A stretch of DNA of 64,000 nucleotides from the NCBI GenBank assembly GCA_024227565.1, contig JAAEUE010000136.1, forward strand, positions 62,001-126,000. Direction: 5' to 3'. The notes beneath the pieces are model-generated. The model worked only from the letters and a program-made list of their open reading frames with translations, made no database searches and was not told the DNA's origin. Both the position numbers and the translations under genes were made by a program. This document shows, piece by piece, positions 1-8,887 of this stretch (position 1 is its first letter; every line of letters begins with the position of its first letter). Origin of the DNA: Alphaproteobacteria bacterium (lineage in GTDB: Bacteria; Pseudomonadota; Alphaproteobacteria; Rhizobiales; CAJQND01).

Positions 1-174
1 GGCTGGGCCCACGGTCAGAAACGTCATCTGCGTTTCCGTAATCGTGTCCATGATGCAGGGATAATCCTGCTTGTCCATCGCCAGAAATTTTCCCGTCAAC
101 TGCAACCCGTGAAACGCAAGTTCCTCATGAACTGGCGGCGGTGTTTGAAGGGCAGCCCCACTGTTGAACATCAT
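1..174 (-). CDS. PilZ-like protein, N-terminal fragment cut by window edge
   Basis: An open minus-strand frame begins with two adjacent ATG codons at 174 and 171 and runs off the window edge, giving 58 residues with no stop. Residues 27-40 (LTGKFLAMDKQDYPC) closely resemble the stretch LFGRYMRPDQQEYPC near the N terminus of the PilZ protein at 57289-57903. PilZ domains bind cyclic di-GMP and control motility, adhesion or polysaccharide output. The c-di-GMP-binding motif itself would lie beyond the edge, so the call rests on the resemblance. The gene follows putA on the same strand after 86 bases and may have its own promoter there. Confidence 0.5.
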   Translation of the reverse strand, partial: MMFNSGAALQTPPPVHEELAFHGLQLTGKFLAMDKQDYPCIMDTITETQMTFLTVGPA

Positions 175-260
175 TGCCAAACCTACTTAATTCTATTCGA
201 CCCCTGGAGCGATTACCCTAGAGCGAAAGTGCTAAGATCAGCTAAATCGGTTGACTGTTT

Positions 261-3200
261 TCATGTTGCAGACGTCGATGGTCCCATGGACATGAGTGCC
301 GCGTTGCCGCCCGAGGCTGTGGTGTCTGTGGAGACCACGCGCTCGGTTGCGAAGCGGTGAAGATAGTGTGGCCCTCCCGCTTTGGGCCCGGTGCCCGACA
401 AGCCTTCGCCGCCAAACGGCTGGGCGCCAACCACGGCGCCAATCTGGTTCCGGTTCACATAAAGATTGCCCACACGGACGCGCGATCTGATCTCCGCGGC
501 CGTTGTTTCAATCCTGCTGTGGATGCCGAGCGTCAGGCCATAGCCGGTGGCGTTGACTGCGTCGCACACCGCTTCAAGTTGCGAGGACTTGTAACGGACC
601 ACGTGCACGACGGGTCCGAACACCTCCTGTTCCAATTCATCTAAGCTATTGATTTCATAAGCAGATGGGGTGACGAACTGGCCAAGTTTGGTGACTTGGG
701 TCTGAGGCAGGTCCACCAGGCATTTTGCCGATTTGGCCATTTTGGCCTTGTGCGCATCCAGGCCTGCACGCGCCGCCTCGTCGATCACGGGCCCAACATC
801 CACCGCATAGTCGAGCGGGTCGCCAAGCTGCAATTCTTCAACCGCGCCCTGCAGCATGGGGATGAAACGATGAGCAATATCGTCTTGAACAAACACCACC
901 CTGGCGGCCGAACAACGCTGGCCCGCGCTGTCATAAGCCGACAACACAAGATCGCCGACAGCCTGCTCGGGGAGGGCTGTTGAGTCCACGATCATGACGT
1001 TGATACCGCCGGTTTCGGCAATCAACGGGACGATGGCTCCGGGCCTCTGCGCTAAGTTTCGATTAATCATAGTCGCAGTTTCATTCGACCCGGTGAACGC
1101 CACACCACTGATTTGGGGGTGCGATGTGATGAGGGCGCCAATGGTTGCGCCATCGCCTGGAAGAAGATGCAAGACTTCGCGCGGGATGCCCGCTTGATGG
1201 AGAAGCTTGACGGCTTCAAACGCGGTTAGGGGGGTCTGCTCGGCCGGTTTGGCCACCACCGCATTTCCTGCAGCAAGAGCGGCGCACAATTGGCCGGTGA
1301 AAATCGCCAACGGGAAATTCCATGGCGAAATGCAGGCGAATACCCCACGGCCATGCAGGCTGAACTCGTTACGCTCGCCCGTGGGGCCGGGAAGCTCAAG
1401 CGGCCCGGCAAACTCCATGCGGGCTCTGGAGGCGTAGTATCTGAGGAAATCCACCGCTTCGCGCAGGTCTGCCAGGGCATTGTCCAATGTTTTGCCGGCT
1501 TCGCGCACGATAATGGCCATGAGCCGGGCCGTGTTGGCTTCATAGAGGTTTGCCGCAGTCTCCAACATCTCGGCGCGCTTGGTGCCGCCCATCCTGTCCC
1601 AGTCAACTTGCGCTTTGGCGGCGTGGGATATGGCGGTTTTGGCCAGGGCAGGGGTTGCTTCGGCGATTTCGCCCACAGGGCAGGAATGGTCGTGGGGCGA
1701 GGTGATTTTGCGGGGGCCAGCCGGCGAATCCTGTGCGGAGGTTAAGGGATGACCTGAAAACCCGGAGTTCAGGGCAGCGTTGATGCCGGTCATGAGCTCG
1801 GTTCTGGCTGGAGTGTGCCAGATCGGCAGGCCGGCAGAGTTGATCCGCGGCGCGAAGATGCCCGATGGGGCCGGGATTTCCGGATGGGGCATCGGATCTG
1901 CTGCTTCCAGGCGTTCCACCGGATCTGCGATAATGGCCGACACCGGCGCTTCATCGTCCGCCAGGCGGTTCACAAACGATGTGTTTGCACCGTTCTCCAG
2001 AAGCCGGCGCACCAGATAGGCCAAAAGGTCCTCATGGCTGCCCACAGGCGCATAGATGCGGCAGGGCACGTTCTCTTTGTCTGGTCCGGTCACCTCGTCG
2101 TAGAGGGCCTCGCCCATGCCGTGCAGGCGCTGGAACTCATAATCGCCGTCAGGGCCTGCCATGGTGAGAATGGCGGCCAGGGAATGGGCGTTGTGCGTGG
2201 CGAACTGGGGATAAAGGGCTCCAGGCTTTGAGAGCATGAAACGGGCACACGCCAGGAAGGACACATCCGTGGTCACCTTGCGGGTAAACACCGGATAGCT
2301 CTCCAGGCCCATCTCCTGGGCAAGCTTCACCTCAGTATCCCAATAGGCCCCTTTAACGAGGCGCACGGGCAGGCGGCGGCCGGTTTGCTCAGCAAGATCG
2401 GCCAGCCATTCCAGGGCGGGGTACGCGCGCCGGCCATAGGCTTGGATCGCCAGGCCCAGACCGTTCCATCCGGCAAGCGACTTTTCGTGAGCCAGCTGCT
2501 TGAACAGTCCGAGCGAAAGTTCCAGCTTGTCTGCTTCTTCAGCATCGATGGTCACGCCCAGATTGTGCTCTTTGGCAAGAGCGCACACCTCAACGAGGCG
2601 GGGCAGGAGCTCGCGCTCCAGATCGGCCTGTTTGCGCGGCTCATAGCGGGGGTGCAGGGCGGACAGTTTGATGGAAATAGAGGGCCGCGCAAACACTTCA
2701 TCACCTTTGGACGCGCCGGCATTGGCTGCCGTGGCCAGAAGGGCATCGCGGTAGGATTGGAAATAGCGCTCCGCATCATCTGCGGTCATGGCCGCTTCGC
2801 CCAACATGTCGAAGGAGTGGCGATAACCTTGCTTTTCGTCGTCGGCCGCTATCTGCAAGGCTTCCTTGATGCTGCGGCCAAGCACGAATTGCTTGCCCAT
2901 GATGCGCATGGCGTGGCGCATGGCCTGGCGGATGATCGGTTCGCCCGACTGCTTGACCAAATTGCCGAGGAACCCGGACGCATCTCCGGTGGCGTCCCGC
3001 CCCAGATCGACCACCCGCCCGGTGAGCATCAGGCCCCAGGTGGAGGCGTTTACGAACAGGCTGTCGGAATGACCGAAATGCTCGTTCCAATCACGACCGC
3101 CGATTTTGTCGGCGATCAGCTTGTCAGCGGTGTCCGCATCAGGAATGCGCAGCAGGGCTTCGGCCAGGCACATGAGCACGACGCCTTCTTCAGACGACAG

Positions 3201-3401
3201 GGAATATTCCTGCATGAACGCATCAACACCGCCTTGAGGGCGCCGTCCCTTGCGCACCGCATGCACCAGCCTGCGGGCGAGCCGCTCGGTTTCGGCCTTT
3301 TCAGCGGCGCTGGGACGGGCTTTTTCCAACAACGCGCGGGCCACTTCGCTCTCATCGCGGAGCACGTTGGCGTCGATTTTGGATTTTAAATCTTGGGTCA
3401 T
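261..3401 (-). CDS. putA: PutA: bifunctional proline dehydrogenase / P5C dehydrogenase
   Basis: Oxidises proline to glutamate in two steps. An FAD-dependent proline dehydrogenase lies at about residues 130-460, with RLVKGAYWDTEVK at 347-359. An NAD-dependent P5C (aldehyde) dehydrogenase follows from about 570 onward. It shows ISPWNFPLAIFTGQ, the glutamate of ETGG (E796) and the catalytic cysteine in SAGQRCSA (C830). At 1046 residues it lacks the N-terminal ribbon-helix-helix DNA-binding domain of the long enterobacterial PutA, so it should not repress itself. I chose ATG 3401, with GAGGA nine bases upstream; ATG 3407 is an alternative. The longest frame (to 3497) would overlap the divergent panC start. 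No Lrp-type activator lies next to it. Confidence 0.96.
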   Translation of the reverse strand: MTQDLKSKIDANVLRDESEVARALLEKARPSAAEKAETERLARRLVHAVRKGRRPQGGVDAFMQEYSLSSEEGVVLMCLAEALLRIPDADTADKLIADKIGGRDWNEHFGHSDSLFVNASTWGLMLTGRVVDLGRDATGDASGFLGNLVKQSGEPIIRQAMRHAMRIMGKQFVLGRSIKEALQIAADDEKQGYRHSFDMLGEAAMTADDAERYFQSYRDALLATAANAGASKGDEVFARPSISIKLSALHPRYEPRKQADLERELLPRLVEVCALAKEHNLGVTIDAEEADKLELSLGLFKQLAHEKSLAGWNGLGLAIQAYGRRAYPALEWLADLAEQTGRRLPVRLVKGAYWDTEVKLAQEMGLESYPVFTRKVTTDVSFLACARFMLSKPGALYPQFATHNAHSLAAILTMAGPDGDYEFQRLHGMGEALYDEVTGPDKENVPCRIYAPVGSHEDLLAYLVRRLLENGANTSFVNRLADDEAPVSAIIADPVERLEAADPMPHPEIPAPSGIFAPRINSAGLPIWHTPARTELMTGINAALNSGFSGHPLTSAQDSPAGPRKITSPHDHSCPVGEIAEATPALAKTAISHAAKAQVDWDRMGGTKRAEMLETAANLYEANTARLMAIIVREAGKTLDNALADLREAVDFLRYYASRARMEFAGPLELPGPTGERNEFSLHGRGVFACISPWNFPLAIFTGQLCAALAAGNAVVAKPAEQTPLTAFEAVKLLHQAGIPREVLHLLPGDGATIGALITSHPQISGVAFTGSNETATMINRNLAQRPGAIVPLIAETGGINVMIVDSTALPEQAVGDLVLSAYDSAGQRCSAARVVFVQDDIAHRFIPMLQGAVEELQLGDPLDYAVDVGPVIDEAARAGLDAHKAKMAKSAKCLVDLPQTQVTKLGQFVTPSAYEINSLDELEQEVFGPVVHVVRYKSSQLEAVCDAVNATGYGLTLGIHSRIETTAAEIRSRVRVGNLYVNRNQIGAVVGAQPFGGEGLSGTGPKAGGPHYLHRFATERVVSTDTTASGGNAALMSMGPSTSAT

Positions 3402-3478
3402 GTGCATTATTCCTCTGCGAGGAGATTTGCATTTATTTTCCGGAGAGGTAAAGGATTGCGGTAAGTTGAGAGTGGGAT

Positions 3479-4330
3479 ATGAGTAAAATTCTTGCACAGG
3501 TCGATACGGTGAAAGCCTTGCGCCAGCGGGTAGCCCGTTGGCGCCGCGAAAAACTGAAGGTTGCGCTGGTTCCCACCATGGGCGCGCTGCATGAAGGCCA
3601 CCTGACGCTGGTTGACCACGCCAACACGCTGGCCGACCGGATCGTGGTTTCGATCTTCATCAATCCTGCACAGTTTGCCGCCGGCGAAGATCTCACCACA
3701 TATCCGCGCGACCTTGAGGGCGATTTGAAAAAGCTTTCGGCCCGAAAGGCCAATCTGGCCTTTGTCCCGATGGGCGAAGAAATGTATCCCAAGGGCTTTG
3801 CCACCTCCGTTTCAGTTAAGGGACCGGCGACAGCGGCGCTCGAAGACAAACACCGTCCGCACTTTTTCACCGGTGTGGCCACCGTGGTTGCCAAGCTTCT
3901 GATCCAGGCCCGGGCAGACTATGCGGTGTTTGGGGAGAAGGACTATCAACAGCTCAAGACCGTGACCCGCCTGGCGGCAGATCTTGATATTGCCACCCGG
4001 ATCGTTGGCGCTGAAACCATTCGCCACGACGATGGGTTGGCCATGTCGTCGCGCAATGAATACCTCAGCGAGTACGAGCGGGTGGTGGCGCCGCTCTTGT
4101 ATAAGACGCTGCAGGAAACAGCAGAAGAGTTGAGATCCGGTGCGGAACCCGCCGCCTGCATGCGCCGCGCCTTTCGTGCCTTGAACAAAGCCAGCTTCAA
4201 GGTTGATTATGTTGAGGCACGCAACGCAGACAGCTTGAGGAAGCTTATAGGCACCACCGACGAGCCCATCCGCCTGCTCGCGGCGGCCTATCTGGGCAAG
4301 ACCCGTCTGATCGACAATATAGCGGTCTAG
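3479..4330 (+). CDS. panC: Pantothenate synthetase
   Basis: Condenses pantoate and beta-alanine using ATP, the last step of vitamin B5 synthesis, in the cytosol. The 283-residue length is normal for the family. Signature segments are VPTMGALHEGHLTLV near residue 31 (the HIGH-type nucleotide-binding motif), FINPAQF, VFGEKDYQQL and SSRNEYLS. It is divergent from putA with about 77 bases between the starts, which must hold both promoters. panB is not next to it. The next gene starts four bases after its stop, so the two are probably co-transcribed. Confidence 0.97.
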   Translation: MSKILAQVDTVKALRQRVARWRREKLKVALVPTMGALHEGHLTLVDHANTLADRIVVSIFINPAQFAAGEDLTTYPRDLEGDLKKLSARKANLAFVPMGEEMYPKGFATSVSVKGPATAALEDKHRPHFFTGVATVVAKLLIQARADYAVFGEKDYQQLKTVTRLAADLDIATRIVGAETIRHDDGLAMSSRNEYLSEYERVVAPLLYKTLQETAEELRSGAEPAACMRRAFRALNKASFKVDYVEARNADSLRKLIGTTDEPIRLLAAAYLGKTRLIDNIAV

Positions 4331-4333
4331 GCG

Positions 4334-5332
4334 ATGAGCTTGTGGGGGGATATGGCTGGTCTTCTGCCGGAGAGGGCGCGCAAGGAAACCCCGACAACCT
4401 CGATCTACTTTGCCGTGCCCATGGCCGATGACCTGGCGCGGGCCGGTGGGCCGCTTCAGGTGCTTGAGCCAAATGTGTTTGCCTGCGCAAACCAGCATGT
4501 GATCATGCGCCATTGGTCCAAAGCCACGCAAAAATATCTGGCGGAGCATCCTGGCGTTGAGATCACCTACTTCATTGACGACGACCTTTGGGCGCTGGAC
4601 CAGGAGAACGGACTGCCTGAGGCCTATGTTGAGCGTTTGCAAAAGCTCAAGGCGCAGTTCGAAGTGCACCTTCGGCCCCGCGCCGCGCGCATTGTCTCGC
4701 CATCGGCGCAAATTCTGGCCCACTTCCCAGAATTGGAAACGGAGCTGCTCGCTCCGGCGATGATCCATCCTTTGCCGCCGCTTGACCATCATGACGATCC
4801 GGAGGGGGCGATCAGGCTGGTGTTTTGCGGCACGGCCTCGCATCTGGCTGATCTGGCTCTGATCAGCGATCAGCTGGCGGATTTGCTCGGCAACGAGGGG
4901 TTTCATCTGACCACGTTTCTGGGCCGTCAGGTGCCGGCCGAATTGCAACTGCCGAACTCGACGCATCACGCCCCGCAGTCTTGGGCACACTACCGCGAGA
5001 CCGTCGCGGCGTCGCGTTTTCACATCGGCTTGGCACCCATGCGCCCCACGCAGTTTAACCAGGCACGTTCGGCAACCCGGCTTCTGGACCACGCCGCCTT
5101 CGGGGCCGCGGGGCTCTATAGCGACACGCCGCCGTTTTCACAGCTGATTGAGTGCGGCGTGGATGGAATGCTGGCGGGCAGGGAGGCGGCCGGTTGGACA
5201 AAGGCGATCAGGCAGCTTGCAGATGAGCCGGCCCTGCGGCGCCGGCTGGCTTCAGAGGGGCAAGGGACGGCGGCGCGCATAGGCGAGCTTGGCCGGGTTA
5301 GGCAGTTCTGGCGTGGCCTTCTGGGCCTTTGA
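4334..5332 (+). CDS. Glycosyltransferase-like protein (GT4/GT1 superfamily)
   Basis: A 332-residue protein with the general shape of a GT-B glycosyltransferase. The C-terminal half has a Rossmann-type segment (RLVFCGTASHLADLALI) and a late region (HIGLAPMRPTQFNQARSATR) typical of the sugar-nucleotide site. The N-terminal half carries FIDDDLW. No signal peptide or membrane segment is obvious. It starts four bases after panC, possibly translationally coupled, although there is no functional link I can name. Its stop is two bases from the convergent stop of the next gene. Donor and acceptor are unknown. Confidence 0.65.
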   Translation: MSLWGDMAGLLPERARKETPTTSIYFAVPMADDLARAGGPLQVLEPNVFACANQHVIMRHWSKATQKYLAEHPGVEITYFIDDDLWALDQENGLPEAYVERLQKLKAQFEVHLRPRAARIVSPSAQILAHFPELETELLAPAMIHPLPPLDHHDDPEGAIRLVFCGTASHLADLALISDQLADLLGNEGFHLTTFLGRQVPAELQLPNSTHHAPQSWAHYRETVAASRFHIGLAPMRPTQFNQARSATRLLDHAAFGAAGLYSDTPPFSQLIECGVDGMLAGREAAGWTKAIRQLADEPALRRRLASEGQGTAARIGELGRVRQFWRGLLGL

Positions 5333-5334
5333 GG

Positions 5335-5973
5335 TCACAGGCACGGGTTCATAGACGGCAGCCGCGGCACGGACAGCAGTCTGTCAATGCCAGCCTGGTA
5401 TTCGTGTTCTGACTTATTTGCCACGTCGGTGAGATAAGAATTGAAGAACGCCAACGCCTTCTGTCCGTTCTTTGCGCAACTGACGCGCCCAGTCTCGGGG
5501 GCTGACTGGCTATGGCGAAACCGGCGCATGCGGGCATCGACTGCAGATTGCATTTGCACCCTTGTTCCTTTTTGCAAGGCGTTGTTTAAGATGAAACGGT
5601 TCAATTTTTTTATGGTTGTATCCAGCCGGGCAGCCATTTCGGGCCGGTTCATCTCCTCGCACACGTCGAGGGCGGCGCGGACGGTTACCGCAATCTCCCA
5701 AAAACACAAGACGGCGCCATGCTGCATATCGAAGGTGGATGTGCGCACCTTGCCGTCTTTGCGTTCCTGGCGGATCTGCACCCCGCCCTGGGTGAGGAAT
5801 TCGCGGATTTCGGTTCCGTCCTTTGCCTTGGAGTGCTTCACCTGGTCTCCGGCCTCCTCAAACAGCTTGTCGTAGGGCGTTTCCCAACCTTCCGCGTTTG
5901 CTGGAGCGAGGGGGGCGGTCAGCCACACGGCTGCCAGAAGCAGTCCGACAAACTTGAAACGCAACAAAGACAT
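5335..5973 (-). CDS. Secreted protein of unknown function
   Basis: I do not recognise this family. Residues 1-27 from ATG 5973 form a clear signal peptide (basic start, hydrophobic core, ending APANA), so the mature chain of about 185 residues should be periplasmic or secreted. The mature part is hydrophilic, rich in charged helix-forming residues, and has a few cysteines (FWEIAV...DVCEEMNRPE, VSCAKNG, final NPCL) that could form disulfides. An AAGGAG lies upstream; a GTG at 5979 is an alternative start. It is convergent with the glycosyltransferase gene and has no partner on its own strand. Confidence 0.6.
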   Translation of the reverse strand: MSLLRFKFVGLLLAAVWLTAPLAPANAEGWETPYDKLFEEAGDQVKHSKAKDGTEIREFLTQGGVQIRQERKDGKVRTSTFDMQHGAVLCFWEIAVTVRAALDVCEEMNRPEMAARLDTTIKKLNRFILNNALQKGTRVQMQSAVDARMRRFRHSQSAPETGRVSCAKNGQKALAFFNSYLTDVANKSEHEYQAGIDRLLSVPRLPSMNPCL

Positions 5974-6461
5974 AGGCACTCAACTCCTTAAACAACGGTA
6001 TGGCGCTTTCAGGCGGGGCATCTTTGCAAGATTAAGCTCAGCAAATCCACATGTTGCGCGGACGGACCGAAGCTTTTTGTGTGCTGGGTCCTTCAACTTT
6101 GCGGCAGATTGGGATCGATCCGGTCGCCGGTTGCCGACCACAGCAGAGCTTCCTGCCGCCCATGAAGCATGGATTGCACATCTAGAAGGCTGCTTTCGGC
6201 ACGAAATCGGACTTATTTCTCGGCAGGCTGAAACGGCAGCTAACGACCCATTTCGGTCCCTTCAAACAAACCGAAGGGCACTTTTTCCAAGTGACGCTGG
6301 GTCTCGGGGTGTGGGTTCGCATCCGTGTTTTCCAATAAACGGTACATGAACAGCTCATTCCAGATGAGTTCAAACACACTCCGGTAAATCCCGCAAAAAA
6401 AGAGAGCTAGGGCACCGTCCGCGAAGTTGCGCGACGTGGCTGCTCCAAGGAGGAATTGCAA
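5974..6461. other. Gene-poor stretch upstream of the RTX gene
   Basis: About 490 bases without a convincing gene. Plus and minus frames are open here but show no domain, no good Shine-Dalgarno site and biased composition. The last 15 bases hold the strong AAGGAGGA of the RTX gene. I see no clear terminator hairpin or riboswitch. Both promoters (leftward for the secreted protein, rightward for the RTX gene) must lie here. Confidence 0.4.
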
Positions 6462-7361
6462 ATGGAAGATTTTGACCCAGAGGAATTCGCTTTTGAGGAC
6501 TGGTACTACCTTGACACGTTCGTATTCGACGATGATCCAGAAGAGATGGAACCAGCCGACCCAGATCAGTTCGAGCCTGTCGCGCAGGATGTTCCAGGTG
6601 AGACGATTGACGGCACTGACGATGATGATTTCTTGGTTGGAAACAATGGCAACGACCTCATCAACGGCGGCAAGGGCAATGACGAAATTCGCGGCGGTTT
6701 TGGAGACGACACCCTGAATGGCGGTGAAGGCGCCGATGTCATTTATGGCGGTTCTGGCGATGACAACATCAATGGAGGTGCCGGTCCCGACGATGTATTC
6801 GGCGGTTTCGGTAATGACAACATCCAGGATAACGGCAACTCGAACCGCCTGCGCGGTGGGGCGGGTGACGATGAAATCCAAGTTGAAGGCTGGCGCAACT
6901 CAGTGAGCGGCGATGAGGGCAATGACAACATCCTGGTCTCAGGGGGTGTTAGAAACTTTGTCTCCGGAGGCACCGGTCAAGATACGATCACGGCAATCGG
7001 CACAGCCAATGTCGTCTATGGCGACGCTGGGAATGATGACATTACGATCTGGGGTGAAGGCGCCAAAGTTGGCGGTGGAACCGGCGATGACACCATTGCG
7101 CTGAACGGCGGCCGCCATACTGTGATCTATCAAGCCGGCGACGGGACTGACATCATTTCAGGCTTTGACAGCGTTCTGCCGGATGGAGAGATCAACAGGC
7201 TCGATATCCGCGATTACAGCTTCGCCGATATCTCGGCTGCTCTCGCCGGCGTGTATGAAGATGCGGCCGGACTGCATATCGACTTTGGCGGTGGCGACCA
7301 GATCATCCTGGATGGGTTGAGTTCAGGATTTGAGCTCGGCTTCGAGCACTTCATTATCTGA
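6462..7361 (+). CDS. Small acidic RTX (haemolysin-type calcium-binding repeat) protein
   Basis: A 299-residue protein made mostly of glycine/aspartate nonapeptide repeats (GGxGxDxxx), from about residue 60 to 215. Examples are NGGKGNDEI, RGGFGDDTL, NGGEGADVI and YGGSGDDNI; they form a calcium-stabilised beta roll. The first 55 residues are extremely acidic with no catalytic domain. The C terminus (FELGFEHFII) resembles uncleaved type I secretion signals, and no Sec signal is present. ATG 6462 is chosen over the upstream TTG 6456 because AAGGAGGA lies seven bases before it. Later repeats are degenerate (NSVSGDEGNDN). No type I secretion genes lie nearby, so export would depend on machinery elsewhere. 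The role may be structural or adhesive. Confidence 0.85.
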   Translation: MEDFDPEEFAFEDWYYLDTFVFDDDPEEMEPADPDQFEPVAQDVPGETIDGTDDDDFLVGNNGNDLINGGKGNDEIRGGFGDDTLNGGEGADVIYGGSGDDNINGGAGPDDVFGGFGNDNIQDNGNSNRLRGGAGDDEIQVEGWRNSVSGDEGNDNILVSGGVRNFVSGGTGQDTITAIGTANVVYGDAGNDDITIWGEGAKVGGGTGDDTIALNGGRHTVIYQAGDGTDIISGFDSVLPDGEINRLDIRDYSFADISAALAGVYEDAAGLHIDFGGGDQIILDGLSSGFELGFEHFII

Positions 7362-7677
7362 CGGTGTTTGTGAAAGCAGATCATCACAACGAGCGACCAT
7401 GGATGTGAGGGCGTTCGGAACCTACATTTCTGTTGTTGGGGGCGGGACTGACACCCTGGCCCGAGGTTCAATACGGCCGAATATGACCCTTTTCGGAATC
7501 TTCGTCTCCACCGAAAACTATGCGCCAACGGTGCAAATGATCTAGTCCTCGCACTACACCTATGTTCGAAACTGCTGAGGTCCGTTGGCCGCTGACGAAA
7601 TTATTAGCTGTTTCCGCGGCAAGACCCGTCCACTATGTCGAACGATACGGTGCACCGTGAGGCTTTGGGAGGGATTG
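7362..7677. other. Intergenic stretch between RTX gene and LysR gene
   Basis: 316 bases with no gene I can support. Short frames are open but have no recognisable family or ribosome-binding site. It should hold the transcription stop of the RTX gene and the promoter of the LysR gene. I do not see a canonical hairpin plus T run. Confidence 0.35.
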
Positions 7678-8577
7678 ATGGATCTGAAGTGGCTTGAGGA
7701 TTTCATAAGCATTGCCAACACAGGCAATTTTTCCAAGTCGGCTGAACAGCGAAATGTCACGCAACCAACGTTCAGCCGACGCATCAGATCCCTAGAAGAC
7801 TGGCTCGGCGCTCCGCTGATCGATCGCAGCAGCTATCCAGCGAAGCTTACCGCATCCGGACAGGCGTTCCGTGAGACGGCCGAGGAAACCATCCAGATGC
7901 TCCATCACGCCCGCGCGGACTTTCGCCACGAACAGGCCAGCCGCCGCGCCGCTCTGAGTTTCTCCGCCCTGCACAGTATCGCTCTGACATTTTTCCCGTC
8001 CTGGATTGGCGAAGTCAAATCAGCCTTGGGCCTGGGAAGCACCCGAATGTCTGCCGGGAACTTGCATGAATGCGTCGAATCGTTCGTCAATGGAAACTGC
8101 GACTTTTTGATCTGCTATGCCCATGAGGCAGTGCCGGTTCTTCTCGACCCGCTCAAGTTTCCGTCCTACGTGCTTGCCGAAGAAAAACTCATCCCCGTAT
8201 GCGCCACTAACGCGGAGGGGAAACCACTATACAATTTGGACGCGCCAGCCGAGCAAACCTTGCCATATCTGTCGTACAGCAATGAAGCGTTTCTCGGTCG
8301 AATCGTAGAGTATGTGATTGAAGCAAAAAAGATAGAGCACATGCTCCAAATCGTGCACGAGGATCCCATGGCGGAATCGGTAAAACGCATGGCTTTGGAA
8401 GGCCATGGGGTCAGTTGGTTGCCGCAATCAATTATCGCGCTTGAACTTGAAGACTCAAGTCTGGTCAGATGCGGAAATCCATTGTTTGACATCAAGATGG
8501 ACATTAGCCTTTATCGCTCCATGGACCGTGGCCGCCCAAATGTTATGCAACTCTGGTCTTATGTGACAGCCCCCTGA
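7678..8577 (+). CDS. LysR-family transcriptional regulator
   Basis: A 299-residue LysR regulator. The N-terminal winged helix-turn-helix is at residues 1-60 (MDLKWLEDFISIANTGNFSK, then QPTFSRRIRSLEDWLGAPL). A periplasmic-binding-like effector domain follows. ATG 7678 is chosen because the protein then starts exactly at the usual LysR N terminus, with GGGAGG just upstream. The symporter gene lies about 310 bases downstream on the same strand, which suggests the regulator controls it. The effector is unknown; dicarboxylate or amino-acid transport substrates are the natural guess. Confidence 0.9.
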   Translation: MDLKWLEDFISIANTGNFSKSAEQRNVTQPTFSRRIRSLEDWLGAPLIDRSSYPAKLTASGQAFRETAEETIQMLHHARADFRHEQASRRAALSFSALHSIALTFFPSWIGEVKSALGLGSTRMSAGNLHECVESFVNGNCDFLICYAHEAVPVLLDPLKFPSYVLAEEKLIPVCATNAEGKPLYNLDAPAEQTLPYLSYSNEAFLGRIVEYVIEAKKIEHMLQIVHEDPMAESVKRMALEGHGVSWLPQSIIALELEDSSLVRCGNPLFDIKMDISLYRSMDRGRPNVMQLWSYVTAP

Positions 8578-8887
8578 GGGCGCATCTTCCCAAACTACTG
8601 CCGATCGCCAGAGTGCAGATTTGTGCGCAAAATCCATATCTATGCGTTTTTCGTATTAGCAATGCGAATTAACTATTAGATAATCGCGCCACTCTGACGA
8701 TTCATGGTTACCTCGGCGGACTCAACTCTCGCGCGGCGTATGGCGAGGTGGAGAACGCGCCACCAGAGCGCGAAGGCAAATGCCTGGTTCACCAGTGCCG
8801 ACTGACGGCTAACCGTCCAAAGGTTGCCATTTCAGATGCCGTTCTTGTCCTTACGAAACGGCCCGCCGTTTGAGGGAAGGAAAGACT
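8578..8887. other. Intergenic region upstream of the symporter
   Basis: 310 bases without a gene, holding the probable promoter of the symporter. It contains an AT-rich patch (about 8640-8690) with a dyad at 8652-8666. The symporter Shine-Dalgarno (GGGAAGGAAAG) ends just before ATG 8888. No clear terminator of the LysR gene is visible. Confidence 0.4.
8652..8666. promoter_or_regulatory. Candidate LysR operator
   Basis: CGTATTAGCAATGCG is an imperfect palindrome of the form CGnATTnnnAATnCG. The ATT-N3-AAT core resembles the T-N11-A dyad class bound by LysR proteins. It lies between a lysR gene and the symporter gene it probably controls, about 220 bases before the symporter start. This is inference from symmetry and position only. 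Confidence 0.3.

Noticed and set aside
3812..5092. 426-codon minus-strand frame across panC and the glycosyltransferase
   Set aside because: It runs antisense to two well-supported genes and shows no domain.
6240..6881. 213-codon minus-strand frame opposite the RTX gene, looking hydrophobic
   Set aside because: It is the reverse reading of Asp/Gly repeat codons, which gives Val/Ile-rich nonsense. It has no ribosome-binding site and the plus-strand RTX gene is unmistakable.
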